Origin: JAFDVL01 sp043736395
GTDB lineage: Bacteria > Acidobacteriota > Blastocatellia > RBC074
NCBI GenBank assembly: GCA_043736395.1
Contig: JAYTCQ010000203.1
Coordinates: 1-35,855, forward strand
Direction: 5' to 3'
DNA length: 35,855 bases
A program made the translations under genes and the position numbers. Position 1 is the stretch's first letter, and each line of letters begins with the position of its first letter. Shown here one piece after another: positions 23,877-33,007 of the stretch. A model generated the notes under the pieces. That model had not been told where the DNA came from and made no database searches. It saw only the letters and a program-made list of their open reading frames with translations.

Positions 23877-25037
23877 CTACTTCGTTTTTTTTTCAACAGA
23901 AGCTACCTGATTATGCGGGAATTCCTGATAATGTTCGGCCAACAAATCGCGTCCCCAGTCTCCGCTAAAATCGCGCCAGACGGAGTGAATATGATTTGAA
24001 TTGTTCTGCGTATTGTTGTACTCAATCAGGAAAGTTGGCGTTTGAATTCGATAATAATGTCCCTGCAATTTTCCAGTTAAATTTGGACGCGCCGCACTTG
24101 GAGCCAGGTCACGAGCGTCGAGTGTATATGATTTGTCAGTGCGTTCAATCGCGCCCGACCAGGCAAAATAAATCTCATCTTTTTTCGCGGATTTAAATTT
24201 CGCACGGCGCGCACCTGCGACATCATCTGGAACGTTTGCGACGTATTCTTCAACCAATTTTTCGAGCATAGAAAACTGTTTTGGATTCATCTCACTGGCT
24301 TTGATACCAAGCTTTTCAAGCGGTTTCGCTTCTTTATGATCAAAGGTCAACATATCGCCAGGAGCTTTAGCGTCATAGATAGCAACCTTGCGTTGCTTCT
24401 CGTCAAACGCAGTAATCAGAGCGCGGCCTAAATCCTCTTCGGCACCCAAAACTCGGAGTCCTTTTTGTGGAATATCCTGAAAAACCTCTGCCGGATTTGT
24501 CCCGTAAAATGCAGGGGCTTCGACAACTACCTTGCCTTTAATGACCGTGAAATTATGCGACAGATGGTGTCCTTCAAAACGCCATCCCCAATCTCCTTTT
24601 GAGGGATCGCCAAAGATAGAGACGTAATAAAGTCCTGGGTCACGTGGGAATTTTCGGGTCGGCCCTTCAATCACTTGCAGCACGGGTTCCAGTGAAATAA
24701 TCGAAGTCGCCTTGAAATTTCCGCGCTGACTCAAAGATGCTTTTAATAACTCCATCGCAGCCGATTTCTGCGCGTCATTCATATCTTTCAGCGTCAAGCC
24801 TTTTCGATCCATCGGCACAAAATGCCAGTTCATTCGTTCGGCATCAGTCAACGCGAATGTAGCCTTTGCCTTTTGATCGGCATTCAATAAGGATAAGAAT
24901 GATGATGCGGCTTTAGTCATTGCTTCGGCACTCTTCACTTTTTCTCGGGCATCAACTAAGTACCCGATACTAAGTGCTGCAATAATAAGAGTAAAAACGA
25001 CGAATGTAGAAGTTGCTACGCGGAAATTGTTTTTCAT
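23877..25037 (-). CDS. DUF3500-domain exported protein
   Basis: A 386-residue protein with an N-terminal hydrophobic segment (FVVFTLIIAALSIGYLV, residues 13-29) that is either an uncleaved anchor or a signal peptide. The rest is the DUF3500 family: SFLSLLNADQKAKATFALTDAERMNWHFVP, GWRFEGHHLSHNFTV, and the His-rich C-terminal HIHSVWRDFSGDWGRDLLAEHY. The conserved Glu/His residues suggest metal binding, but no activity is established for the family. It heads the operon DUF3500 - TonB_C - hrpB - alaX. Confidence 0.88.
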   Translation of the reverse strand: MKNNFRVATSTFVVFTLIIAALSIGYLVDAREKVKSAEAMTKAASSFLSLLNADQKAKATFALTDAERMNWHFVPMDRKGLTLKDMNDAQKSAAMELLKASLSQRGNFKATSIISLEPVLQVIEGPTRKFPRDPGLYYVSIFGDPSKGDWGWRFEGHHLSHNFTVIKGKVVVEAPAFYGTNPAEVFQDIPQKGLRVLGAEEDLGRALITAFDEKQRKVAIYDAKAPGDMLTFDHKEAKPLEKLGIKASEMNPKQFSMLEKLVEEYVANVPDDVAGARRAKFKSAKKDEIYFAWSGAIERTDKSYTLDARDLAPSAARPNLTGKLQGHYYRIQTPTFLIEYNNTQNNSNHIHSVWRDFSGDWGRDLLAEHYQEFPHNQVASVEKKTK

Positions 25038-25155
25038 ATTTTACCTGTGTGGAGATTGGAACCATCGTTAGAATAACAGCAAGTTATTGATTTGTGAAGA
25101 AACTCCATACAAACTTTTAATGGCGTACAGTCTTGCATGCTATGGGAATTTTCAA

Positions 25156-26172
25156 TCACAGGTGAACGACTTGCCCGCTCTCTGCCGATTCATATAATGC
25201 CCGTACCAGCTCCAAAGAATTCCGGCTCTCAGCCCCATTGATCGAAGGCTCGCGCTTTTCTTTGATGGCATTGATCATTTCAACGAGTTGGAGCCGATGA
25301 CCTTCATTTGAAATCGCCGCCGGATTGGAAGAGCCATCTGTTAACTGCGCTTGTCCGCCTGCGGTACTCTCTTCTCCCTCAATCACCCACGTCCCAATTG
25401 CATCGCCGTCGAGAATTATAGTGCCGTTTTCTCCAGATAATTCCAGCCTGCGCTTGAAGCCGGGCTTCACCGAAGTCGTAGCGACGACTGCACCCAACGC
25501 TCCATTTTTGAAACGAATATTTCCGACCAGCGTGTCTTCACCTTCGATCTGCGGATAACGTAACGCGCTCTTCATTGCAAACACAGAATCAACTTCTCCG
25601 GCCATCCAACGCAATAAATCTATCGTATGAATTGCCTGATTAATCAACGCTCCGCCACCGTCCAAAGCCATCGTCCCGTGCCACGAACCAGCGTAGTATT
25701 CGGGTGCGCGATACCATTTTATATAGGCATCGGCGAGGTAGAGCTTTCCAAGCTTCCCTGCTTCTACGGCGGATTTAACCGACTGGACGGCTTCGAGAAA
25801 TCTGGATTGAAAAATTACGCCGAGCCTGACATTCGTATCTTTACAAACCTGAATCAACGCATCGGCTTTTTCTAAATTTGTTTCAATTGGTTTCTCAACA
25901 AGGATGTGCTTCCCTGCTTTCGCTGCGGCAGAGCCGTGTTCGAGATGCATTCCGCTCGGAGAGCAAATGCACACAATTTGCATTTCTGAGTTCGATAAAA
26001 ATTTATCGTAGTCATCAAATGCTTGTGCATTATATTTCTCAGCGAGCGCAGAAGCACTGTTGATATTTCGGCTGTAGACAGCAACAAGTTTTGCTTCCGG
26101 GATGGCAGCAATTGCTTCAGCGTGAACTTTACCAATCATTCCGGCGGCGACGATTCCAAATCCAATCTTCAT
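25156..26172 (-). CDS. Gfo/Idh/MocA-family NAD(P)-dependent oxidoreductase
   Basis: A 338-residue sugar- or cyclitol-type dehydrogenase. The N-terminal Rossmann fold opens with IGFGIVAAGMIGKVHAEAI and continues through CICSPSGMHLEHG to the family motif EKP (93-95), whose Lys is catalytic. The C-terminal sheet domain contains DGGGALINQAIHTIDLLRWMAG, in which D171 and H182 fit the active-site positions. The substrate cannot be inferred. It stands alone, with about 120 bases of free space on each side and no obvious partner. Confidence 0.93.
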   Translation of the reverse strand: MKIGFGIVAAGMIGKVHAEAIAAIPEAKLVAVYSRNINSASALAEKYNAQAFDDYDKFLSNSEMQIVCICSPSGMHLEHGSAAAKAGKHILVEKPIETNLEKADALIQVCKDTNVRLGVIFQSRFLEAVQSVKSAVEAGKLGKLYLADAYIKWYRAPEYYAGSWHGTMALDGGGALINQAIHTIDLLRWMAGEVDSVFAMKSALRYPQIEGEDTLVGNIRFKNGALGAVVATTSVKPGFKRRLELSGENGTIILDGDAIGTWVIEGEESTAGGQAQLTDGSSNPAAISNEGHRLQLVEMINAIKEKREPSINGAESRNSLELVRALYESAESGQVVHL

Positions 26173-26291
26173 AGATAATTCCTAAAATTATTTTCAAAAT
26201 TCTAAAATTCTTATAATTCACATTTTGTATACCACTTTTCAAATTTCATTCCTAGCATTCGCACAATCCTGAAACAATTTTTTCAGAAGCC

Positions 26292-27056
26292 TTAATTAGG
26301 AAATGAAAAATGTATTACCTGATATTTTCCGTCAACGAATGCGATCATTAACTCAATGTTCATCGATGATGCAGTTATTACTCTTGATCCAGCTTTTAAG
26401 CCGTAACGCGGTTCCTCAGAAATTGAAATTGTTGGCGACTTTTCAAATTCAAGAACTTCTTTGATCGAATGTTTTGCATCCTTACGAGGATTTTTAATAG
26501 CACCCTTTGCCAAAGTTCGGTAAATGTTGTTAACACGCAGTAATGACGCTGTGCTGGGGTAAAGCTCGTTAGGATGATGAATCATAAGTGAATCATTTTC
26601 GAAGAGGTTTCGAAAAAAATAATCCGAATTGAGCATTTCTCGAAATTCAGGCGGGGTACATTCGTCCTCGGTATGATCATCTGAATGTAACTCTTCAAAA
26701 GTTGAGACGATAAATATAAAATTACATAATTCTGAATAGAAAGGCTTTAAATACTCGCTTTTAAGAATTTCGACTCTTGAGGCTAAATCAATAAAGGAGT
26801 TATCTTTTTCCATATTTTCCGCGATCTTTTGTGTTCTCCAATCACCCTCACATACGTCATCTAATGCTTTGGAAAGATCAAAAGATTCCGTAAGCTCTCC
26901 TGAAAACTTTGATGTAATTCGTTCATACTCTGCCTGTTCAATTTTCGTAGGAATAAGTTTTTCTTCAACCTTATTTTCCTGAGGATCAGTACCTTCCTGC
27001 CCAAAACCACTAACAGAAAACATTAAGACAAGTGTAATAGATAAAATATTTCGCAT
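26292..27056 (-). CDS. Exported protein of unknown function
   Basis: A 254-residue protein from ATG 27056, where a GGAG lies six bases upstream. The first 21 residues are a signal peptide (MRNILSITLVLMFSVSGFGQ). The mature part is acidic, with several charged helices and four cysteines (two in ELCNFIF and DDVCEGD, others near DECTPPEF). The C-terminal 60 residues look like a small beta domain (ISEEPRYGLKAGSRVITASSMNIELMIAFVDGKYQVIHFSF). The frame is open for 23 more codons, but that extension would bury the signal peptide. No family recognised. Confidence 0.75.
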   Translation of the reverse strand: MRNILSITLVLMFSVSGFGQEGTDPQENKVEEKLIPTKIEQAEYERITSKFSGELTESFDLSKALDDVCEGDWRTQKIAENMEKDNSFIDLASRVEILKSEYLKPFYSELCNFIFIVSTFEELHSDDHTEDECTPPEFREMLNSDYFFRNLFENDSLMIHHPNELYPSTASLLRVNNIYRTLAKGAIKNPRKDAKHSIKEVLEFEKSPTISISEEPRYGLKAGSRVITASSMNIELMIAFVDGKYQVIHFSFPN

Positions 27057-27223
27057 TGCTGGCTCCATCCGTGAGGACGCATTAGCGCGTCGCAGACAAT
27101 GAAGCAATGCTCGTGCCGTGAACAAAATTATTGATTTTATTGGTTATTCTGAAGAATCTGCAAATCAAAAAGGATAACTTAATATCCTAATGTCGGAATT
27201 TTCAGGCGGCAGCATTCCAACAA

Positions 27224-28735
27224 TTATTTCATCGTCAACAAAGCCGCCATCGTCTCAATCCCATCCCACAAATTCTGCAAGCGAATATTTTCATTCGCAC
27301 TATGTTGGTTATTGTCGTGGTTCGCTATCGGGATTCCAATCGCAGGAGTTTTCAAAATATCCGTAAAAATATACAACGGCACACTACCGCCAAGAGTTGG
27401 CATTCGAACAGTCGTACCCCGTGCGTTTTCAATCGCAGTAATTACTTGCTTCGAAATTTCTAAATCCATCGAAGTCCGCGCCGCGTTATATCCGTCTTTG
27501 TTAATCGCTTTGATCACGCGTGGATATTTCATCCGCGTAGCTTCATCAGGATCAGCATTCACAACATGCCATCCCTGCTTGCGAATATGTGCAAGTACGC
27601 GTTCGACGGCGACTTTGTAATCAATGCCTTTGACGAGGCGAATATCAATGTCTGCGGTGGCAGTGGTAGGAATTACGTTCCGTGCGGTCGCTCCTGTCGA
27701 AGCGCTGGAAAGCCCGCGAATATTGAGCGAGGGTAGCATCAGCATTTCTATCAACTTCTTGCCGCCGCCTTCCGTGAAGCCAATTTGCAATTCGCGTTTC
27801 AAATCTTCGTCGTTATCGGCGGCTTCGGCTAAAGCTCGTTTTTCAGTAGGACTAAGCGGAGTGATTCCATCGTAATAATTTTCAATCAACACGCGCCCAT
27901 CATCGTCCTTCATTGAAGCCAATAACTTCGCCATCATCATCGCCGGATTGGGTGACCAGTTGCCGTAATGTCCGCTGTGCAATTCACGTTTTGCGCCGTA
28001 CACCGTTAGCTCGAGCGACGTCACGCCGCGTGCGCCAAAATAAATTTGCTGTTGCCGATTTTGATGAACGGGGCCGTCACAGACCAACCAAACATCGCCT
28101 TTCACGAGATCAGGATATTTCGCCAAAATATTTTCGAGATGCTGCGAACCAGCTTCTTCTTCGCCTTCGAAAATAAATTTAATATTACTTGTAAGCCCAA
28201 TTTTATTGGCTTTGAGCGCATCCAATGCCGTTACCATTGCAATGATCGGAGCTTTATCGTCACCAGATGCACGCGCATACAACCGCCATTCCGGATTGAA
28301 TTTTTCAGCCTTGCCAGGGAAAGAAATATCTTTACCATTCGCTTCCAGTGAAGCTGAACGGAGCGTCGGCTTAAAGGGATCGCCGCCTACCCATTTCGCA
28401 GGCTCGACGGGTTGTCCATCATAGTGCGCATAAATAATTAACGTTCGCGTAGCACCGGGAACTTTGATTTCACCGTACACAACCGGAGGCACATTTGGTA
28501 CTTCCAACAGCTGAGTTTTGACGCCACGCGAATTCAGCATTGAAGAAATTAAATCTGCATTTCGACCAATGTTTACAGTATCAGAAGCTACATTGGGAAT
28601 TGCCAGCAACTTCGTGAATTCTTCCATGATTTCGTGTTCGTGTGCTTGTCGAAATGTTCGTGCAGCTGTCACACCGGGTGGTTGTGCCTGAACCGAAACG
28701 ACATAGAGTAAAAGGATAATTGCTAGAACTTTCAT
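27224..28735 (-). CDS. Exported M20-family metallopeptidase (dipeptidase-like)
   Basis: A 503-residue exported zinc peptidase. It has a signal peptide (residues 1-18, ending VQAQ). The di-zinc site is clear: H104 and D106 in IYAHYDGQP, D159 in ASGDDKAPI, the catalytic E192 and ligand E193 in FEGEEEAGS, and a late His in DNNQHSANENI. The lid domain carries GAKRELHSGHYGNWSPNPAMMM. The pattern fits the M20F carnosinase/dipeptidase group. It probably processes peptides in the periplasm. It lies downstream of the large TonB-dependent receptor gene but is separated from it by a terminator. Confidence 0.93.
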   Translation of the reverse strand: MKVLAIILLLYVVSVQAQPPGVTAARTFRQAHEHEIMEEFTKLLAIPNVASDTVNIGRNADLISSMLNSRGVKTQLLEVPNVPPVVYGEIKVPGATRTLIIYAHYDGQPVEPAKWVGGDPFKPTLRSASLEANGKDISFPGKAEKFNPEWRLYARASGDDKAPIIAMVTALDALKANKIGLTSNIKFIFEGEEEAGSQHLENILAKYPDLVKGDVWLVCDGPVHQNRQQQIYFGARGVTSLELTVYGAKRELHSGHYGNWSPNPAMMMAKLLASMKDDDGRVLIENYYDGITPLSPTEKRALAEAADNDEDLKRELQIGFTEGGGKKLIEMLMLPSLNIRGLSSASTGATARNVIPTTATADIDIRLVKGIDYKVAVERVLAHIRKQGWHVVNADPDEATRMKYPRVIKAINKDGYNAARTSMDLEISKQVITAIENARGTTVRMPTLGGSVPLYIFTDILKTPAIGIPIANHDNNQHSANENIRLQNLWDGIETMAALLTMK

Positions 28736-28828
28736 AGAATTGAGTTGGTTGAATTTACAGAATTATGCGAGAGGCAAGTATAAAACGAACGAAGAAAAAT
28801 AGATAATTTACCTTCAAGTTACTGTAAT

Positions 28829-28867
28829 AAAAAAAGCCGCACACGCTTTTTCAAACATGTGCGGCTT
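28829..28867 (-). terminator. Terminator of the TonB-dependent receptor gene
   Basis: On the minus strand a perfect 10-bp stem AAGCCGCACA/TGTGCGGCTT (arms 28867-28858 and 28843-28834) with a 14-base loop is followed by a T7 run. It lies 18 bases after the receptor stop. Confidence 0.88.
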
Positions 28868-28884
28868 CCTGAATAAAAATTTTC

Positions 28885-31800
28885 CTAGAACAATATTTTC
28901 AAAGCCAATTGCACATTGCGCGGTTCACCCAAGCCTATACCAGGAGCGCTGCCGCCGTTGCGCGTATTCGTGAGAAGCCCAAAGCTACCTGACGAAAAAT
29001 TCGTCACCGGATTCGCCCAGTTTACTAAATTGAAAACATTGAAAACCTCAAACCGGAACTGCGCTTTCACACGTTCGGTGATCGCCGTCGTTTTGAAGAG
29101 CGAAGCATCAACCGTATGAAAACCAGGGCCGTAAAATTTGTTGCGCCCAAGCGTCCCGAATTTTCCATCCGCAATCGCACCACCCGTCGCATTGCGCGGC
29201 ACACTAAACGCCGCTGCGTTCAGAAAGCGATTTCCGCCAGTGTTGGCGAACGGGTCACCGATCAAGTCTACGCGGTCATTGCCGTCGCCGCTCAGACTGC
29301 GATTGTATCCAGCGAGAATGTTAAGCGGCGTACCTGAATTAAACGCGAAAATTGAATTCAATTGCCAGCCTTGCGTCAGACGTTTTGGCAACGCGCTCAA
29401 GCCAATCGGAATGTCATAAGTAAAACTGCTTCGCAGCGTATGACGCACATCAAAGATTGAATTGCCACGCTCACTGCGAATGTCGTAGCTGTTCGCTGGC
29501 AACGTGCTGCGGGCTTCTGACGAGTTATCTATCGCGTGACCGAATGTATACACAAAACTGCCTGACAGTCCGTGCCAATTGCTTTGCGTCAATGAAATTT
29601 GCAGCGAATTGTAATTTGAATTCGCCGTACTTTCGAGCAGGCTGATGCTGCTGAAAGTCGGGAATCGCGCATTGAACGGACGACGTGCCTGTGCCGTACC
29701 AGTCGTGCCAGGCAGCGGCGCATTGATGTTGCGCGTCAGAATCAGCTTCGTGCCAATGCTGCCAACGTAGCCAACTTGCAAGACCGTAGATCGCGCAATT
29801 TGTTGTTGCACGTTGACATTGAAATTGTGAATGTACGGTGTGCGAAACTTTTGATCTACAGCAAAAACACCAAAAGGAGGAACCGGATTTGCAGTACCAA
29901 ACACCGCCACATCTTTGGTCAGGTTATATCCGCCAAGGCTCAGACTATAGACTGGAAATTGCCCGCCAGGATTATTCGCGACACCGGATGCCGCACCGTT
30001 GCCGCCGCCGTTTGAGACGAAAAAAGAAACCGCCGCGATGTCATAAAAAATGCCATAGCCTGCTCGTACTACTGTTTTACCAGCTTTGCCCAGCGCATAC
30101 GCCAAACCTACGCGCGGCGCAAAATTATTCAGGTCTTTTGGATACAGCCCATTCAAATCTTTGCCCACTTCCAGCAACCCGCGATCTGGCAGGAAATTTG
30201 TCAAAGCTTTTTCCTGATCGTAAAGCACACCGTTGAAGGTGTAGCGCACGCCGTAATTGAGTGTCAAATTTTGCGTCGCCTTCCAACTATCGTGCAAAAA
30301 CCAATCACCGGAATTTTGACGATAGGTGCGTCTGGGATTGCCGCGCACGATCTGCGCGCCATTGGCAGGTGTCGTGTAACCAGCCAGAAAATCAGCGACG
30401 GCGCGTTCCGCCGAAGTTAGATTTGTCCACGGGCCGCGCGTGCCATCAAAGTTGAAAACTCCGCGTTTACGGCTTTCGTAAAAAACATCAAGATACGCGC
30501 TGCGCACTTCGCCGCCAAGCTTCAATTGATGCTTGCCCAACTCCCACGACAGCGTATCCGTGATGTGCCACGTCGTATCAATGCGTCCCGCCGGCAAAAT
30601 TCCTGTCCCGCCGATCAGGCTAAAGGTAGTCACGTTAATCGTCGGTGTACCGCTGACACTGACGCCCGTATTCAAGCCCAATGAACCTGGATTGCCGCTG
30701 ATGTCCGCAATATCAAATGTCTGCTTGAAATAGTTAACGCCGATCACTGCTTGATTCACCAATTTTGGACTGAGCACGCTGTTTTGTACGACTGAATAAT
30801 TGTGCATTCGGCTTGGCGCAACTTGAAAATATTGTCGGAAGAACGACCCGCCGTCGTACGCTGTTTGATCGCCTGTTCCACCAAAATAACGCGCCGCAAT
30901 GTTATGCCGATCATTGAACTGATGATCAATTTTCAAGATGCCGTTATGACTGTTGTAATCGTTTTCGTCCGTGCTGACAAAATTATTAACGGTCGCAGAA
31001 AGCCCCTTGGTATAGGACGGATAGAGCGTCAACAAATTCACTGCGACAGGATTCAGCGGCACATTAAATTGCGTCAGAATCGCTTTGCCACGATCTACCC
31101 AGGCATCCGAAAGTGCAGTTGTACGCAATGAATTCGCAGCTTTGGCGAGCTGTCCCTCATAAGTCATAAAGAAAAATGTGTGATTTTTGATGACTGGCCC
31201 ACCGAGCGAAAAGCCAAATTGATTGTTGCGAATTTTCGGAGTGCGGCTGCCAATCGGAGCTACCGGAGAACGCGCCGCAAAATATTCGTTACGGTTAAAA
31301 TAATACGCACTGCCGTGCAAATCGTTGCTGCCTGATTTAATCACCAAATTAATCGCACCACCGCTGTTGCGTCCCTGCTCTGCACTTGCGCCGGATTGCA
31401 CCGAAAATTGATCAATGGCTTCGATGGGTAACAGCGTTCCTGCGATGCCAGAAACTCCGCCCTGATTCACCGCCGAAGCGTTTTGAAAAGCGTCGTTATT
31501 ATCCGCGCCATCAATTTGATAATTGTTGCCGCGCGTGCGCGATCCATTGACCGAACCAGCAATCGTGACACCCGGAGTTAACTGAATCATCTGGCGAAAA
31601 TCGCGTCCATTTAAGGGCAAATCCTGTACCTGCTTCGGTGCAACAATGCCCGTCAATGTTGACGATGAAGTATCAAGCCGCACAACTGTGGATGCGGAAA
31701 TATCAACTGTTTCCGTAACAGAAGCGACCTTCAGTTGTAGATTCACAACTGTATTTGTTGAGACCACAACTTCGACATCACCGATCCGCGCGGTTTGAAA

Positions 31801-32097
31801 TCCTTGCTGACTGACTTCGATGGTATAAAGACCGAGCGCGAGTTCGGAGACTTGAAATTCGCCGTCCTTATTCGTCTCAACATTTCGCGTGGCTCCCGTC
31901 GCCTTACTTAAAATCTTAATGCTCGCGCCAGGAATTGCCGCTCCTGAATCGTCATTGATTATTCCTGACAACCCACCACGAAACGTTTGAGCGAGGAGCG
32001 AATTTTGCGTGAATAATAATATTCCAGTCAAAATCAGTAACGACAATAAAACTCGTCGTGAAAAATTCCATAAATCTTGTGGTAGCAAATGTTCCAT
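28885..32097 (-). CDS. Oar-like TonB-dependent outer-membrane receptor
   Basis: A 1070-residue outer-membrane protein. After a signal peptide (ending SLLAQ, about residue 37) comes a carboxypeptidase-regulatory-like domain (GGLSGIINDDSGAAIPGASIKILSKATGATRNVETNKDGEFQVSELALGLYTIEVSQQGFQT). The plug domain follows (QVQDLPLNGRDFRQMIQLTPGV ... DGADNNDAFQNAS ... INLVIKSGSNDLHGSAYYFNRNEYFAAR). The rest is a long beta-barrel ending in LALKILF with the C-terminal aromatic. This architecture is abundant in Acidobacteria; substrates are mostly unknown. I chose ATG 32097, with AAAGGA about 11 bases upstream; ATG 32109 and TTG 32199 are alternatives. Confidence 0.93.
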   Translation of the reverse strand: MEHLLPQDLWNFSRRVLLSLLILTGILLFTQNSLLAQTFRGGLSGIINDDSGAAIPGASIKILSKATGATRNVETNKDGEFQVSELALGLYTIEVSQQGFQTARIGDVEVVVSTNTVVNLQLKVASVTETVDISASTVVRLDTSSSTLTGIVAPKQVQDLPLNGRDFRQMIQLTPGVTIAGSVNGSRTRGNNYQIDGADNNDAFQNASAVNQGGVSGIAGTLLPIEAIDQFSVQSGASAEQGRNSGGAINLVIKSGSNDLHGSAYYFNRNEYFAARSPVAPIGSRTPKIRNNQFGFSLGGPVIKNHTFFFMTYEGQLAKAANSLRTTALSDAWVDRGKAILTQFNVPLNPVAVNLLTLYPSYTKGLSATVNNFVSTDENDYNSHNGILKIDHQFNDRHNIAARYFGGTGDQTAYDGGSFFRQYFQVAPSRMHNYSVVQNSVLSPKLVNQAVIGVNYFKQTFDIADISGNPGSLGLNTGVSVSGTPTINVTTFSLIGGTGILPAGRIDTTWHITDTLSWELGKHQLKLGGEVRSAYLDVFYESRKRGVFNFDGTRGPWTNLTSAERAVADFLAGYTTPANGAQIVRGNPRRTYRQNSGDWFLHDSWKATQNLTLNYGVRYTFNGVLYDQEKALTNFLPDRGLLEVGKDLNGLYPKDLNNFAPRVGLAYALGKAGKTVVRAGYGIFYDIAAVSFFVSNGGGNGAASGVANNPGGQFPVYSLSLGGYNLTKDVAVFGTANPVPPFGVFAVDQKFRTPYIHNFNVNVQQQIARSTVLQVGYVGSIGTKLILTRNINAPLPGTTGTAQARRPFNARFPTFSSISLLESTANSNYNSLQISLTQSNWHGLSGSFVYTFGHAIDNSSEARSTLPANSYDIRSERGNSIFDVRHTLRSSFTYDIPIGLSALPKRLTQGWQLNSIFAFNSGTPLNILAGYNRSLSGDGNDRVDLIGDPFANTGGNRFLNAAAFSVPRNATGGAIADGKFGTLGRNKFYGPGFHTVDASLFKTTAITERVKAQFRFEVFNVFNLVNWANPVTNFSSGSFGLLTNTRNGGSAPGIGLGEPRNVQLALKILF

Positions 32098-32475
32098 TTC
32101 AGTGCACATCCTTTGTCTGAGAACCAGATGTTTTTTTGTTTTTATATTCTGATTACGACTATGAAACTTACTTTTGTGCAATCTGTATACCAAAACCAAA
32201 TTTTAACTGAAATGCCTGTGTTTATTGAGTGAAATGAAGTCTCAGTTCAACTTGAAAACTAAATATCTAAACATTTTTGTGGCGGCTAAGCTTGTGAACA
32301 ACGATTTTGTTGTCAGGATTATTCCTTGCGAACAATTGAGGATATTGAAGGAGTGAGAAAAATAAAACACTGCGAATTAGAAGCCCAGAATCTCCCCCGA
32401 TACTCTGGACTCACAATTTCGCAGTGTTTTTCTAGTAACTGAACTAAACTGGAATTCAACAATTTTGTCTGAATT
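32098..32475 (-). other. Upstream region of the receptor gene
   Basis: About 380 bases without a gene lie between the receptor start and the small exported protein gene. It holds that gene's terminator (32355-32427) and presumably the receptor promoter and leader. I see no operator-like palindrome near the receptor start and no convincing riboswitch. Confidence 0.4.
32355..32427 (-). terminator. Terminator of the 32476-32820 gene
   Basis: On the minus strand ACACTGCGAA (32427-32418) pairs perfectly with TTCGCAGTGT (32376-32367). An inner imperfect CCAGA/TCTGG pairing sits in the loop, and TTTATTTTT follows the distal arm. It lies about 50 bases after the stop of the exported small protein gene. 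Confidence 0.75.
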
Positions 32476-32820
32476 TTAAGGTCTTGTACGGTTATTGTGC
32501 TTCTTTTTATAAATCTTGCGGCTGGCTTGATTTTGTTCCTGATGAATTTCTTTGCGTTCAGCTCCGGTCACCGTGCCGTCGGCTCTGGCTTCCCGTTTTT
32601 CTTCGCGGATACCCTTTTGGGCTTTCAGGACTGAAGCTGTTTCGCCTTTGGTTAAAGCTCCCGACTTAACCCCGCGTGTGATTCTTTTCGATTGAATATT
32701 CTGCCGTGTATTCACTCCTGGAGTTTTTACTCCAGGCTTTATATTTTCTTGAGCTACGGTCATTCCTGACGCTGCTAAGAGCAAGCAGAAGACGATACAT
32801 AAAGTGTTTAGTGTTTTCAT
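32476..32820 (-). CDS. Small exported basic protein, helical repeat type
   Basis: A 114-residue protein from ATG 32820, with AAGGAG 12 bases upstream. The signal peptide is MKTLNTLCIVFCLLLAASGMTVAQ. The mature part has two repeated helix-loop units: RQNIQSKRITRGVKSGALTKGETASVLKAQKGIREEKR and ARADGTVTGAERKEIHQEQNQASRKIYKKKHNN. The pattern SGxLTxxE...ADGxVTxxER...ASxxIYxxKHN is one I have seen in many unnamed bacterial periplasmic proteins; it resembles degenerate EF-hand-like turns. Function unknown. Confidence 0.8.
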   Translation of the reverse strand: MKTLNTLCIVFCLLLAASGMTVAQENIKPGVKTPGVNTRQNIQSKRITRGVKSGALTKGETASVLKAQKGIREEKREARADGTVTGAERKEIHQEQNQASRKIYKKKHNNRTRP

Positions 32821-33007
32821 AATTGTTATCAACTCCTTGTCAAAATAAAGTGGTGAGTAAATATTTCGGATTTAAGCAATCACCCATTTCCAACTGTCAT
32901 TTCATAGTACTCGAATCCGAAATATTGTATCCATTTTTCTTCGGCTTTTTAAGCTAATAAATGATTTTTCAATTTGCACTAGCCTTTCACGATCCAAAAA
33001 AAATGAA

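Noticed and set aside
28046..28351. Plus-strand open reading frame of 101 codons inside the M20 peptidase gene
   Set aside because: Antisense to a well-supported gene, no ribosome binding site, no recognisable domain.
30802..31131. Plus-strand open reading frames inside the TonB-dependent receptor gene
   Set aside because: Several antisense frames are open here only because the receptor's codon use leaves them open; none looks like a protein.
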